Source: Pseudomonas umsongensis (GTDB lineage Bacteria; Pseudomonadota; Gammaproteobacteria; Pseudomonadales; Pseudomonadaceae). Taken from it: a stretch of DNA of 64,000 nucleotides. The notes under the pieces were generated by a model, which saw only the letters and a list, made by a program, of their open reading frames with translations, was not told where the DNA came from and did not search any database. Shown one piece after another: positions 1 to 9,488 of this stretch. A program made the position numbers and the translations under genes. The stretch is from assembly GCF_002236105.1 (NCBI RefSeq), contig NZ_NIWU01000005.1:62001-126000 (forward strand), read 5' to 3'. The stretch's first letter is position 1, and every line of letters begins with the position of its first letter.

Positions 1-2337
1 TTTCAGGAACTCGACGAACGCCTCTTCATCCAGCACCTTCAACCCCAGCTCATTGGCCTTGGTCAACTTCGACCCCGCTCCCGGCCCCGCGACCACGCAA
101 TGGGTCTTGGCTGATACGGAGCCTGCGACTTTGGCACCGAGGCTTTCGAGTTTGTCCTTGGCCACATCGCGGCTCATCAGTTCCAGCGAGCCTGTGAGCA
201 CCCAGGTCTGGCCGGCTAGGGGCAGGCCTTCGACGACTTTCTTCTCGCTGTGCCAGTGCATGCCGAAATCCGCCAGTTGCTTCTCGGCGGCTTCGGCCAG
301 TTGGCGATTGGCCTCGATGGCGAAAAATTCGCGAACCGAAGTGGCCTGCTTCTCGGGCAATGCCTGGCGCATGTCCAACCAGTCGGCGCTGATCACCGCT
401 TGCAGCGAACCGAACTTGTCAGCCAGTTTCTGCGCCCCGCCCGGCCCCACCGAAGGGATGTGCAGCTTGTCGAGGAAACCGCCCAACGTGGTGCTGGCGG
501 CAAACTCGGCGCCCAACTCGCCCTGGTCCTGAATCTGCAAACCGTGGTTGAGCAGTTCGGTAATGACCTGCTGGTTGTGCGCATCTTCGAAGAAGCTGTG
601 AATTTCGTGGGCCACTTCCAGGCCGACGTCCGGCAGGTAGGTCAGCACTTGTGGCAAGGCTTTTTGCACCCGCTCCAGCGAACCCAGGGAACGTGCCAGC
701 ACCTTGGCCGTCTCTTCGCCGACATCGGGAATGCCCAGGGCGTAGATGAAGCGTGCCAGACCCGGTTTCTTGCTGTCGGCAATAGCACTGAGCAGCTTGT
801 TACTCGACAGCTCGGCAAAGCCTTCCAGGTCGACGATGTCTTCGAACTTCAGGGCGTACAGGTCAGCCGGCGAACTCACCAGCCCTTCATCGACCAGCTG
901 TTCGACGCTCTTGTCGCCCAAGCCTTCGATGTCCATGGCGCGGCGGGAGACGAAGTGAATGATCGCCTGCTTGAGTTGTGCACCACAGGCCAGGCGCCCG
1001 ACGCAGCGGTACACCGCGCCTTCGCTGACCGTCTCGCGACCCTTGCTGCGCTTGACCAGTTGCGTGCGCTCGACATGGGAGCCGCACACCGGGCACTGCT
1101 GCGGGATCTGCACCGGCCGGGCGTCTTCCGGGCGACGCTCGGTGACCACTTGCACCACTTGCGGAATCACGTCGCCGGCGCGGCGAATGATCACCGTGTC
1201 ACCGATCATCAGGCCCAGGCGCGCCACTTCGTCCATGTTGTGCAGCGTCGCGTTGGCCACGGTGACACCGGCAACCTTGACCGGCCTGAGGCGCGCCACC
1301 GGCGTCACCGCGCCGGTGCGGCCGACCTGGAATTCCACGTCGAGCAGCTCGGTGAGTTCTTCCATGGCCGGGAATTTATGGGCGATGGCCCAGCGCGGTT
1401 CTCGGGCACGGAAGCCCAGTTCGCGCTGGGACGCGATGCTGTTGACCTTGAACACCACACCGTCGATTTCATAGGGCAACGCATTGCGGCGCTCGCCGAT
1501 GTCGCGGTAGTAATCCAGGCACTCATCGATGCCGTTCGCCAGCTTCAGCTCATGGCTGATCGGCATGCCCCAGGCCTTGAGTTGCTGCAGGTTGCCGATG
1601 TGCGTGTCGGCGATGTCCGCAGACACCTGGCCGATGCCGTAGCAGCAAAACTCCAGCGGACGGTTGGCGGTGATCTTCGAATCCAGCTGGCGCAAGCTGC
1701 CTGCCGCGGCGTTGCGTGGGTTAGCGAAAGTCTTGCCGCCGACTTCCAGTTGCGTGGCATTGAGCCGCTCGAAACCGGCCTTGGACATGAACACTTCGCC
1801 GCGCACTTCCAGGGTCGCCGGCCAGCCAGTGCCGTGCAGCTTGAGCGGGATGTTGCGCACGGTGCGCACGTTGACGCTGATGTCTTCGCCGGTGGTACCG
1901 TCGCCGCGGGTGGCCCCGCGCACCAGCATGCCGTCCTGATAGAGCAGGCTGACCGCCAGGCCATCGAGCTTGGGTTCGCAGCTGTATTCAACCGCCGCGC
2001 CAGCGCCGAACAGATCACCGGCCGGCAGGTCCAGGCCCTCGGTCACCCGACGGTCGAACTCGCGCATGTCGGTTTCTTCGAAGGCGTTGCCCAGGCTGAG
2101 CATCGGCACTTCGTGGCGTACCTGGGTGAACGCCGACAGCGCCGCGCTACCGACCCGCTGGGTTGGCGAGTCGCTGGTGACCAGCTCGGGATGGGTCGCT
2201 TCGAGGGCCTTGAGCTCGTTGAACAACCGGTCGTACTCGGCGTCCGGGATGCTCGGCTCGTCCAGCACGTGATAACGATAGTTGTGCTGATCCAGCTCGG
2301 CACGTAGCTCTAGAATGCGGTCTTGGGCGGCAGTCAT
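1..2337 (-). CDS. ligA: NAD-dependent DNA ligase LigA (3' end cut by window edge)
   Basis: Joins nicked DNA using NAD+ as adenylate donor, in replication and repair. The minus-strand frame is open from an ATG at 2337 to base 1, giving 779 codons; family members in Pseudomonas are about 785 residues, so only the last few residues are missing. The adenylation motif CEPKLDG puts the catalytic lysine near residue 123. Next come the OB-fold region, a four-cysteine zinc finger (CPVCGSH and a later CVGRLACG), helix-hairpin-helix repeats (GLGDKSVEQL, GIPDVGEETA) and a C-terminal BRCT domain (TWVLTGSLELMSRD). It lies downstream of zipA on the same strand, separated by 178 bases holding a REP pair. The identification is from recognised motifs and is firm. 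Confidence 0.97.
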   Translation of the reverse strand, partial: MTAAQDRILELRAELDQHNYRYHVLDEPSIPDAEYDRLFNELKALEATHPELVTSDSPTQRVGSAALSAFTQVRHEVPMLSLGNAFEETDMREFDRRVTEGLDLPAGDLFGAGAAVEYSCEPKLDGLAVSLLYQDGMLVRGATRGDGTTGEDISVNVRTVRNIPLKLHGTGWPATLEVRGEVFMSKAGFERLNATQLEVGGKTFANPRNAAAGSLRQLDSKITANRPLEFCCYGIGQVSADIADTHIGNLQQLKAWGMPISHELKLANGIDECLDYYRDIGERRNALPYEIDGVVFKVNSIASQRELGFRAREPRWAIAHKFPAMEELTELLDVEFQVGRTGAVTPVARLRPVKVAGVTVANATLHNMDEVARLGLMIGDTVIIRRAGDVIPQVVQVVTERRPEDARPVQIPQQCPVCGSHVERTQLVKRSKGRETVSEGAVYRCVGRLACGAQLKQAIIHFVSRRAMDIEGLGDKSVEQLVDEGLVSSPADLYALKFEDIVDLEGFAELSSNKLLSAIADSKKPGLARFIYALGIPDVGEETAKVLARSLGSLERVQKALPQVLTYLPDVGLEVAHEIHSFFEDAHNQQVITELLNHGLQIQDQGELGAEFAASTTLGGFLDKLHIPSVGPGGAQKLADKFGSLQAVISADWLDMRQALPEKQATSVREFFAIEANRQLAEAAEKQLADFGMHWHSEKKVVEGLPLAGQTWVLTGSLELMSRDVAKDKLESLGAKVAGSVSAKTHCVVAGPGAGSKLTKANELGLKVLDEEAFVEFLK

Positions 2338-2402
2338 GGGTGGTCTCTCATAAAGCAAAAGAGCAGCCGAGGCTGCTCAATTTCGATGCGGCGTTGATTC
2401 AT

Positions 2403-2487
2403 TGTAGGAGCCTGCGGTGCGGCGATCCGACTTGCCGGCGAAGGCGTATTCGACATCGCCATCGCCAGCAAGCCGGCTCCTACAGGG
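2403..2487. repeat. REP palindrome pair
   Basis: Inverted copies begin TGTAGGAGCC and end GGCTCCTACA, with a GC-rich palindromic core. They fill most of the zipA-ligA gap. This is the TGTAGGAG subclass of Pseudomonas REP, distinct from the TGTGGGAGCGAGCCTGCTCG subclass elsewhere in the window. Confidence 0.8.
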
Positions 2488-2515
2488 GTACGGAGGTTTC
2501 CACACGTTACAAATA

Positions 2516-3361
2516 TCAGCGCTTCTGGGTCAGTGCGCGACGCTCGAATTCAACGATGCGTTGACGGTAGTGCTCGATCGTCTGGGCGGTCAGTACACTG
2601 CGTTGGTCGTCCTTCAGCTCGCCGTTCAACTCTTGTGACAGTTTACGTGCTGCAGCCACCATCACGTCGAAGGCCTGCTTCGGATGACGCGGGCCTGGCA
2701 AGCCGAGGAAGAAGCTCACCGCCGGGGTGCTGAAGTGGTCGATGTCGTCCAGGTCGAAGACGCCAGGCTTGACCGCGTTGGCCATGGAGAACAGCACTTC
2801 GCCATTGCCCGCCATGCTTTCGTGACGGTGGAAGATGTCCATTTCGCCGAAACGCAGGCCACTTTCGAGAATGTTCTGCAGCAGCGCCGGGCCCTTGAAG
2901 CCGGCCGGGTCGCGGCAAATTACGCTGATGACCAGCACTTCTTCTGCTTGCGGCTGCTCTTTTTCGCTGACCGCAGGCGATGCCTTGGTGTCATCCGGGA
3001 AATCGTCGTCACGGCTACTGAAGCTAGGGCCGCCGTCCAGGTCCAGGCTGAGGTTCATGTCACCCTGGGAAGGCTCGCCATGGCCACGCTTGCCGCGCTT
3101 GGAGCCCGAATCGCGGGCAGGCATGCTCACTGACGGCAGGTCGTGCTCGTCCAGTTGCGGTTCCTTGTGCGTATCCAGGACGCGAGACGGGCCCAACACC
3201 TCGGGGCTGGTGTCCTCGTCGGGCAAGTTGGACAGGCTCCGGTCAAGACGGAATTTCAGCTTTCCCTTGCCGCCGCGCATACGGCGCCAGCCATCGAAAA
3301 GAATACCGGCAATGACAATAATGCCGATGACGATCAGCCACTCGCGCAGACCGATTTCCAT
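2516..3361 (-). CDS. zipA: Cell division protein ZipA
   Basis: Essential divisome protein that tethers FtsZ to the inner membrane. It is 281 residues. The N-terminal segment GLREWLIVIGIIVIAGILFDG is the single membrane anchor. A charged, Pro/Asp/Ser-rich linker follows (about residues 30-135), then the C-terminal ZipA FtsZ-binding domain (about 140-275, starting EEVLVISVICRD). The order ZipA then LigA downstream is the standard gammaproteobacterial pairing. The start is the ATG at 3361 because the membrane anchor begins at once. Confidence 0.95.
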   Translation of the reverse strand: MEIGLREWLIVIGIIVIAGILFDGWRRMRGGKGKLKFRLDRSLSNLPDEDTSPEVLGPSRVLDTHKEPQLDEHDLPSVSMPARDSGSKRGKRGHGEPSQGDMNLSLDLDGGPSFSSRDDDFPDDTKASPAVSEKEQPQAEEVLVISVICRDPAGFKGPALLQNILESGLRFGEMDIFHRHESMAGNGEVLFSMANAVKPGVFDLDDIDHFSTPAVSFFLGLPGPRHPKQAFDVMVAAARKLSQELNGELKDDQRSVLTAQTIEHYRQRIVEFERRALTQKR

Positions 3362-3594
3362 GTAATCCCGTGCCTCTATAAAAAATGCTGAAAAATAAGG
3401 GGCTTACATTCTGTAAACCGCTTTAAAACGTGGCGCCAACTCTATGTTCTGACAGGCGTTTTGCCCACGTATACGAAAAATTGACATTAAACTAGCACGA
3501 CCAAAGGCAACTTTACACCGTCTGGCACGTTGGCCCCGCGATTATGTCGATTGGCCAGCAAGTCGGCATGGCTAATTAGGTCCCACCGCTAAAA

Positions 3595-3621
3595 AATCCG
3601 ACCTGAAAGCCATATTTCAGG
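3595..3621 (-). terminator. Rho-independent terminator of smc
   Basis: Seven-base inverted repeat CCTGAAA/TTTCAGG with a six-base loop. On the minus strand it is followed by a T-tract (AAAAAA on the plus strand near 3592-3597). It overlaps the smc stop codon. The remaining 3362-3590 holds no gene I can see, only the AT-rich zipA promoter region. Confidence 0.7.
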
Positions 3622-6600
3622 CGTCCACCATCGCCATGGCCTCCTCGACATCCACCGCCACCAGACGCGAGCAACCCGGTTCGTGCATCGTCACCCCCAT
3701 CAGTTGTTCAGCCATTTCCATGGCGATCTTGTTGTGGGTGATATAGATGAACTGCACCGTCTGCGACATCTCCTTGACCAGTCGTGCATAGCGTCCGACG
3801 TTAGCGTCATCCAATGGCGCGTCCACTTCATCGAGCATGCAGAACGGCGCCGGGTTCAGCTTGAAGATCGCAAAAACCAGGGCCAATGCGGTCAGGGCCT
3901 TTTCGCCACCTGATAGCAAATGGATGGTGCTGTTCTTCTTTCCAGGCGGCTGCGCCATGATCGTCACCCCTGTATCGAGTAGATCTTCGCCCGTCAGTTC
4001 CAAATACGCGCGCCCTCCACCGAAAACTTTTGGGAAAAGTGCCTGTAAACCGCCATTGATCTGATCAAAGGTATCTTTAAAACGGTTTCGGGTTTCCTTG
4101 TCGATCTTGCGAATCACGTTCTCGAGCGTATCGAGCGCTTCGACCAGATCGTCGTTCTGGGCGTCCAGATAACGTTTACGCTCCGATTGTTGCTGATACT
4201 CATCAATGGCCGCGAGGTTGATCGCGCCCAGGCGCTGGATTCGCGCGGCAATGCGCTCGAGTTCTTCCTCGGCGGCTTTCTCGCTCGCCTCGGCGGTCAG
4301 CGTGGCCAGCACGCCGTGCAGGTCGTAGCCGTCTTCGAGCAACTGGTCCTGCAACGCCTTGCGCCGCACGGTCAGGGCTTGCCATTCCATGCGCTGGTTT
4401 TCAAGCTGGCCGCGAATCAGTTGGGACTGTTGTTCGGCCTGGTTGCGGCGCTTTTCGGCGTCACGCAGTTCGCGGTCGGCATCTTCCAGGGCGATCTGCG
4501 CGGTCTTGAGCTCTTCGTCGACGGTCATGCGCTTGTCGAGCAATTCTTCAAGTTTCAGGCGCAGCTCTTCCAGCGGCGCCTCGCCCTCTTCCAGATTGAG
4601 GCTCAGTTGCTCGCGTTTTTCCGTCAGGCGCTCGGCCTGCATTTCCAGGCGCTCCAGGGCCTGGCGCGTCGAGTCATGCTGGGCTCGCAGCGAGCCCAGG
4701 CGTACGGCCAGTTGATGGGCGTGATCCTTGTGCTGGCGGGCTTCCTGGCGCACCCGGTCAAGCCGTTCGCGCAAGCTGTCGCGTTGCGCCAGCAGCAGCT
4801 CGCGCTGCTCGGTGTCCAGGGCCATGGCGTCGAGGGCCTCCTGCAAGTGCAGGCGCGCTTCACCGATCTGTTCATGTTCCAGGGCTCGCTGTTCCGCCAA
4901 CTCCTGGAGCTCTTCATCGAGGCGCGTGCGCCGCAGGTTCAACTGCTCGGCCTTGGCCTTGCCGGCCGACAGCTGAGCCTTGAGTTCACCTTGCTGGCGC
5001 GCTTCGTCCTGCAGCAGGCGGCGCAAATGTTCGCGGCCGTTTTCCTGCTGGCGCTGTTGCGCCCGCAGGTTTTGCAATTCGGTTTCCAAGGCTTCGACGG
5101 CCGCTTCACGTTCTTCGCGTTCAAGGCCCAGTTTCTGGATTTCCTGACCACGGGCGAGCATCCCGCTTTCCGCTTCACTGGCGCGGCGCACGCGCAAAAA
5201 GTGCCGACCGACCCAATATCCGTCGCGGCTGATCAGGCTCTGGCCCGCTGCCAGCTGCCCACGCAACCCCAGCGCTTGTTCGAGGCTTTCGACGGGTTTG
5301 ACCTGCCCCAGCCACGGCGACAGATCGATCTGCGCCTCGACTTTATCGAGCAGGCTGCCGGGCACGCGCGCGCCGTCGGTCGCGGGGCTGAGCAAGCGCA
5401 GATCGCCTTGAGTAAACCCGGACAAATCGAAATCGTTGAAGTCATCCACCAGCACCGCTTGCAGGTCGGCGCCCAGTACGGTTTCCACCGCCAGCTCCCA
5501 ACCGGCTTCGACTTTCAGGCCTTCGGCCAGGCGCGGGCGGTCCGCCAAATTCTGCTCGCTCAGCCATTGCGCGGTGCCGGTGCCCGGGTCTAGTGCGGCT
5601 TGCTGCAAGGCTTCGAGCGACGCCAGGCGACCGTTGAGGCGCTGCAGATCGCCCTGGGCCTGTTGTTGTGCCGACAGTGCGTGCTGCAATTGCTGGCGCA
5701 GTTGCTCGAGCTTTTCAACCTGAGCTTCTTCACTGGTTTGCAAATCCTCGAGGGTCGCCTCGGATTCGGCGAGCTGCTCGTTGAGCGCCATGATCGCCGC
5801 GTCTTCCGGGTCCGCCGACAACAAGGCGCGCTCTTCACCCAGGCGCCGGTGCCGTTCGGCCAGGCGCTCCAGGCTGGTTTCCAGCTGCTGGATCCGTGAC
5901 TGCTGGACTTCCGACTGGCGCCGTGGCTCGGCGGCACTGAGGTTGAACGTGTCCCACTGCTCCTGCCAGCCGTGCATGGTGGTTTCGGATTCCTCCAGCG
6001 CAGCGGCAGCCTCTTCGGCGGCGGCGCTGGTGACTTCCTGCTCCGGCGTAAGCATGTCCAGTTCTTCGCCGAGGGTCAGCAACAGTGTGCGGTCGTGCCC
6101 CAGGTGCGACTCGGTCTCCAGGCGCGCACGCTCGGCTTCCTTCAAGTCGTCCTGCAATTGGCGCAAGCGCTGCTGGCCGTGCTGGATGCTCTGTTCGACC
6201 CGGGCGATGTCGCCGCCGACCGAATAGAAGCGCCCCTGCACCAGATTGAAGCGCTCGGAGAGGTCGTGATGGCCGTCGCGCAAGCGTTCGATGCTGGCGT
6301 CGGCGTTGCGCTGTTCGGCCACCAGGGCTTCGAAACTGACTTCCTGGGTGCCGATGATCGCTTCGCGCTGGCCGACCTGATCGTTCAGGTCCTGCCAGCG
6401 CAGGGCCGACAGTTGCGCCTTGAGCTGGCGCTCCTCGCCTTTGAATTCCTGGTACTTCTTGGCCGCTTCGGCCTGGCGGTGCAAGCGTTCGAGCTGACGT
6501 TCGAGCTCTTCGCGCAGGTCGGTCAGGCGCTCCAGGTTTTCGTGGGTGCGGCGGATGCGGTTTTCGGTTTCGCGCCGACGCTCCTTGTACTTGGAGATCC

Positions 6601-7105
6601 CCGCCGCCTCTTCAATGAAGTTGCGCAGGTCTTCAGGCTTGGACTCGATCAGCTTGGAGATCATCCCCTGTTCGATGATCGAGTAGCTGCGCGGGCCCAG
6701 GCCGGTGCCGAGGAAGATATCGGTGATGTCGCGGCGCCGGCATTTGGTGCCGTTGAGGTAATAGGTGGTCTGGCTGTCGCGGGTGACTTTGCGGCGAATG
6801 GAAATTTCCGCATAGGCGGCGTATTCACCGAGCAATGTGCCATCGGCGTTATCGAATACCAGTTCGATGCTCGCCTGGCTCACCGGCTTGCGGCTGGTGG
6901 AGCCGTTGAAGATGACGTCGGTCATCGACTCGCCGCGCAGGTTCTTCGCCGAACTTTCGCCCATCACCCAGCGCACGGCGTCGATGATGTTCGACTTGCC
7001 GCAACCATTGGGCCCAACCACCGCCGCCATGTTGCTGGGGAAGTTCACTGTGGTCGGGTCGACGAAGGACTTGAACCCCGCCAACTTGATGCACTTTAGC
7101 CGCAC
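3617..7105 (-). CDS. smc: Chromosome partition protein Smc
   Basis: Condensin ATPase that compacts and segregates the chromosome. With a GTG start at 7105 the product is 1162 residues and begins RLKCIKLAGFKSF, the conserved Smc N-terminus. Walker A GPNGCGKS is at residues 31-38. Two long Glu/Gln/Arg-rich coiled coils flank a hinge (about residues 500-650). The C-terminal head carries the ABC signature LLSGGEKAL and Walker B FCMLDEVDAPLD. The in-frame extension upstream of the GTG overlaps the GntR gene and is not Smc-like, so the GTG was chosen. The preceding GntR stop codon is only two bases away, implying co-transcription. Confidence 0.96.
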   Translation of the reverse strand: MRLKCIKLAGFKSFVDPTTVNFPSNMAAVVGPNGCGKSNIIDAVRWVMGESSAKNLRGESMTDVIFNGSTSRKPVSQASIELVFDNADGTLLGEYAAYAEISIRRKVTRDSQTTYYLNGTKCRRRDITDIFLGTGLGPRSYSIIEQGMISKLIESKPEDLRNFIEEAAGISKYKERRRETENRIRRTHENLERLTDLREELERQLERLHRQAEAAKKYQEFKGEERQLKAQLSALRWQDLNDQVGQREAIIGTQEVSFEALVAEQRNADASIERLRDGHHDLSERFNLVQGRFYSVGGDIARVEQSIQHGQQRLRQLQDDLKEAERARLETESHLGHDRTLLLTLGEELDMLTPEQEVTSAAAEEAAAALEESETTMHGWQEQWDTFNLSAAEPRRQSEVQQSRIQQLETSLERLAERHRRLGEERALLSADPEDAAIMALNEQLAESEATLEDLQTSEEAQVEKLEQLRQQLQHALSAQQQAQGDLQRLNGRLASLEALQQAALDPGTGTAQWLSEQNLADRPRLAEGLKVEAGWELAVETVLGADLQAVLVDDFNDFDLSGFTQGDLRLLSPATDGARVPGSLLDKVEAQIDLSPWLGQVKPVESLEQALGLRGQLAAGQSLISRDGYWVGRHFLRVRRASEAESGMLARGQEIQKLGLEREEREAAVEALETELQNLRAQQRQQENGREHLRRLLQDEARQQGELKAQLSAGKAKAEQLNLRRTRLDEELQELAEQRALEHEQIGEARLHLQEALDAMALDTEQRELLLAQRDSLRERLDRVRQEARQHKDHAHQLAVRLGSLRAQHDSTRQALERLEMQAERLTEKREQLSLNLEEGEAPLEELRLKLEELLDKRMTVDEELKTAQIALEDADRELRDAEKRRNQAEQQSQLIRGQLENQRMEWQALTVRRKALQDQLLEDGYDLHGVLATLTAEASEKAAEEELERIAARIQRLGAINLAAIDEYQQQSERKRYLDAQNDDLVEALDTLENVIRKIDKETRNRFKDTFDQINGGLQALFPKVFGGGRAYLELTGEDLLDTGVTIMAQPPGKKNSTIHLLSGGEKALTALALVFAIFKLNPAPFCMLDEVDAPLDDANVGRYARLVKEMSQTVQFIYITHNKIAMEMAEQLMGVTMHEPGCSRLVAVDVEEAMAMVDA

Positions 7106-7107
7106 GC

Positions 7108-7767
7108 TTATGCGTCCGTCAGGGCAGAGATCACCAGATCGCAACTGCGCTGGCCATAAGCGGTCAGCACTTCGCGGATCAGTGGAAAATCACGGGCGAT
7201 CACTGCAGCAAGCAGACGTTCGAACAGCTCCAGATACTCACTCATCGAGGCCTTGCGTTGCTCCAGGGCGAGAAAATACGCACGGCTCATGGCCGGCTGC
7301 AGATTCTCGACGGTTTCCTGCAGGTAAGGATTGTTGGCAAACGAGTACGTGGCACGCATCACGTTGAAACTGTCGTCGACGAAGGCATGGATGTCCTGGC
7401 GCTCGTAGCTGGCCGTCAGGCGCTGCTGGATCTGCACGAACGGCGCCAGATCGGCCTGGACTTTCCAGCCAGTGGCCACGGCGTTGGCGAGCAGGATGTA
7501 CATCTCGCTCATCAGCGTGCAAAGGCTCTTGACCTTGTGCGCGGTGAGTTCGGTGACGTGGGCGCCACGTCGCGGCAGGATGGCGATCAGGTGCCGGCGC
7601 TCGAGAATCAGCAAAGCCTCGCGGACCGAGCCACGACTGACGTCGAGTGCCTGCGTGACCTTCTGTTCCTGGATGCGCTCCCCGGGCTTCATTTCGCCGC
7701 GAATGATGCGTTCGGCGAGATGATGCGCGATTTGCTCGGCGAGGCTGTCCGGCGCCTTGAACGTCAT
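7108..7767 (-). CDS. GntR-family (FCD) transcriptional regulator
   Basis: 219 residues: an N-terminal winged helix-turn-helix (LAEQIAHHLAERIIRGE, then DVSRGSVREALLILERR) and a C-terminal all-helical FCD ligand domain. The equivalent position in P. aeruginosa holds PA1526, also GntR. It is divergent from xdhA and two bases upstream of smc. A palindrome TTGTACAA, typical of FCD operators, lies 24 bases upstream of its start and probably serves autoregulation. Control of the xdh genes is inferred from position only; the ligand is unknown. Confidence 0.88.
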   Translation of the reverse strand: MTFKAPDSLAEQIAHHLAERIIRGEMKPGERIQEQKVTQALDVSRGSVREALLILERRHLIAILPRRGAHVTELTAHKVKSLCTLMSEMYILLANAVATGWKVQADLAPFVQIQQRLTASYERQDIHAFVDDSFNVMRATYSFANNPYLQETVENLQPAMSRAYFLALEQRKASMSEYLELFERLLAAVIARDFPLIREVLTAYGQRSCDLVISALTDA

Positions 7768-7790
7768 GGTTGTCCTTCAAACTCTTCGAT

Positions 7791-7798
7791 TTGTACAA
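7791..7798. promoter_or_regulatory. Candidate GntR/FCD operator TTGTACAA
   Basis: Perfect eight-base palindrome 24 bases upstream of the GntR start. FCD-type regulators commonly bind TTGTNNACAA-like sites, so autoregulation is likely. Assigned by inspection only. Confidence 0.45.
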
Positions 7799-7854
7799 GC
7801 GGCGCAGTGTAGCGCAATTGATACGTCATGGCGCAGGGCCCACCCAGTGGTTTT

Positions 7855-7870
7855 TGGCACGATTCAAGCA
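7855..7870 (+). promoter_or_regulatory. Candidate sigma-54 promoter for xdh operon
   Basis: TGGCACGATTCAAGCA has GG at 7856-7857 and GC at 7868-7869, the required 12-base register. The -24 half is perfect and the -12 half is degenerate (AAGC for TTGC). RpoN control fits nitrogen scavenging from purines. It would leave a leader of about 150 bases before xdhA. Confidence 0.45.
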
Positions 7871-7938
7871 AAAAGCAGGCTGTTGATCGAGGGTCAATAA
7901 TGAAGAAAAGCGACGTTAATCGACAAAATGCATTTTCC

Positions 7939-7975
7939 TGACCTTTAAGTCAGAAAATCATTGACCGAAAAGTCA
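7939..7975. promoter_or_regulatory. Tandem operators TGAC-N6-GTCA upstream of xdhA
   Basis: Two dyads of the form TGAC-N6-GTCA lie at 7939-7952 and 7962-7975. Their starts are 23 bases apart, about two helical turns, and both are followed by AGA/AGAC. They sit 58 bases before the xdhA start. They look like paired binding sites of one regulator, identity unknown. Confidence 0.5.
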
Positions 7976-8033
7976 GACCTGCTAAATTCGGTTCATGGCG
8001 GTTAACAACAATAATGAGTCTGCGAGGCCTTCC

Positions 8034-9488
8034 GTGATCCAGTTTTTACTCAACCAGGAACTCCGTAGCGAGCACGCCCTGGACCCGAACCTGACCGTGC
8101 TCAATTATCTGCGCGACCATGTGGGCAAACCCGGCACCAAAGAAGGCTGCGCCAGCGGAGACTGTGGCGCGTGCACCGTGGTGGTCGGCGAATTGCAGAC
8201 CGATGATGCGGGCCGCGAACACATTCGCTACCGCAGCCTCAACTCGTGCCTGACGTTCGTTTCGTCCTTGCACGGCAAGCAACTGATCAGCGTCGAAGAC
8301 CTCAAGCACAAGGGCGAACTGCACAGCGTGCAGAAGGCCATGGTCGAGTGCCACGGCTCGCAATGCGGGTTCTGCACCCCAGGTTTCGTGATGTCGTTGT
8401 TTGCCCTGCAAAAGAACAGCGATGCACCGGATCAGCACAAGGCCCACGAAGCCCTGGCCGGCAACCTCTGCCGCTGCACCGGCTATCGGCCGATCCTGGA
8501 AGCCGCCGAGCAGTCCTGCTGCGCTAAAAAGCCGGATCAGTTCGATGCCAACGAAACCCAGACCATTGCCCGGCTCAAAGCCATCGCGCCGACCGATATC
8601 GGCGAACTCAACAGCGGTGACAAGCGTTGCCTGGTGCCTTTGACCGTGGCCGACCTGGCCGACCTCTACGACGCTTATCCACAGGCCCGGCTGCTGGCCG
8701 GCGGCACTGACCTGGCGCTGGAAGTGACCCAGTTCCACCGCACGTTGCCGGTGATGATCTACGTCGGCAACGTCGCCGAAATGAAGCGCATCGAACGCTT
8801 CGACGACCGCCTGGAAATCGGCGCCGCCACCGCCCTCTCCGACTGCTACGAGGCCCTGAAGTCCGAGTACCCGGACTTCGGCGAACTGCTGCAACGCTTC
8901 GCCTCCCTGCAGATCCGCAACCAGGGCACTTTGGGCGGCAACATCGGCAACGCCTCGCCCATCGGCGACTCGCCGCCCCTGCTGATTGCCTTGGGCGCGC
9001 AAATTGTCCTGTGCAAGGGCGAAACCCGCCGCACCCTGGCCCTGGAGGATTACTTCATCGATTACCGCGTCACGGCGCGCCAGGAAAGCGAGTTCATCGA
9101 GAAGATCATCGTGCCTCGCGCCAGCGTCGAACAGCTGTTCCGCGCCTACAAGGTGTCCAAGCGCCTGGACGATGACATTTCGGCCGTGTGCGCGGCATTC
9201 AACCTGCGCCTGGAAAACGGTGTGGTCGCCGATGCCCGCGTGGCCTTCGGTGGCATGGCGGCCATTCCGAAACGCGCCAACAGTTGCGAAACCGCGCTGA
9301 TCGGTTCGCCCTTCAACAGCGCCACCGTTGAACGCGCCTGCGCTGCCCTGGCCGAAGATTTCACACCGCTGTCGGACTTCCGCGCCAGCAAGGAATACCG
9401 CCTGCTCAGCGCACAAAACCTGCTGCGCAAATACTTCATCGAACTGCAAACGCCGCACATCGAGACTCGGGTGACCGCTTATGTCTAA
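8034..9488 (+). CDS. xdhA: Xanthine dehydrogenase small subunit (Fe-S/FAD)
   Basis: Electron-transfer subunit of xanthine dehydrogenase, which oxidises hypoxanthine and xanthine to urate. The plant-type 2Fe-2S domain has CASGDCGACTVV; the second 2Fe-2S domain has CHGSQCGFCTPGF and NLCRCTGYRP. An FAD-binding domain follows from about residue 190 (LLAGGTDLALEV, GTLGGNIGNASP). I chose the GTG at 8034 (484 residues, IQFLLNQELRS) because GCGAGG precedes it with good spacing. An ATG at 7995 would add 13 residues without a clear ribosome site. The reading frame overlaps xdhB by eight bases, a sign of translational coupling. Confidence 0.95.
   Translation: MIQFLLNQELRSEHALDPNLTVLNYLRDHVGKPGTKEGCASGDCGACTVVVGELQTDDAGREHIRYRSLNSCLTFVSSLHGKQLISVEDLKHKGELHSVQKAMVECHGSQCGFCTPGFVMSLFALQKNSDAPDQHKAHEALAGNLCRCTGYRPILEAAEQSCCAKKPDQFDANETQTIARLKAIAPTDIGELNSGDKRCLVPLTVADLADLYDAYPQARLLAGGTDLALEVTQFHRTLPVMIYVGNVAEMKRIERFDDRLEIGAATALSDCYEALKSEYPDFGELLQRFASLQIRNQGTLGGNIGNASPIGDSPPLLIALGAQIVLCKGETRRTLALEDYFIDYRVTARQESEFIEKIIVPRASVEQLFRAYKVSKRLDDDISAVCAAFNLRLENGVVADARVAFGGMAAIPKRANSCETALIGSPFNSATVERACAALAEDFTPLSDFRASKEYRLLSAQNLLRKYFIELQTPHIETRVTAYV

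Noticed and set aside
250..2307. 685-codon plus-strand frame opposite ligA
   Set aside because: Antisense shadow; the minus strand encodes a full NAD ligase with all motifs.
4187..5593. 468-codon plus-strand frame opposite smc, rich in Leu/Phe/Gln/Ala
   Set aside because: Composition is the mirror of Smc coiled-coil codons; no ribosome site or family.
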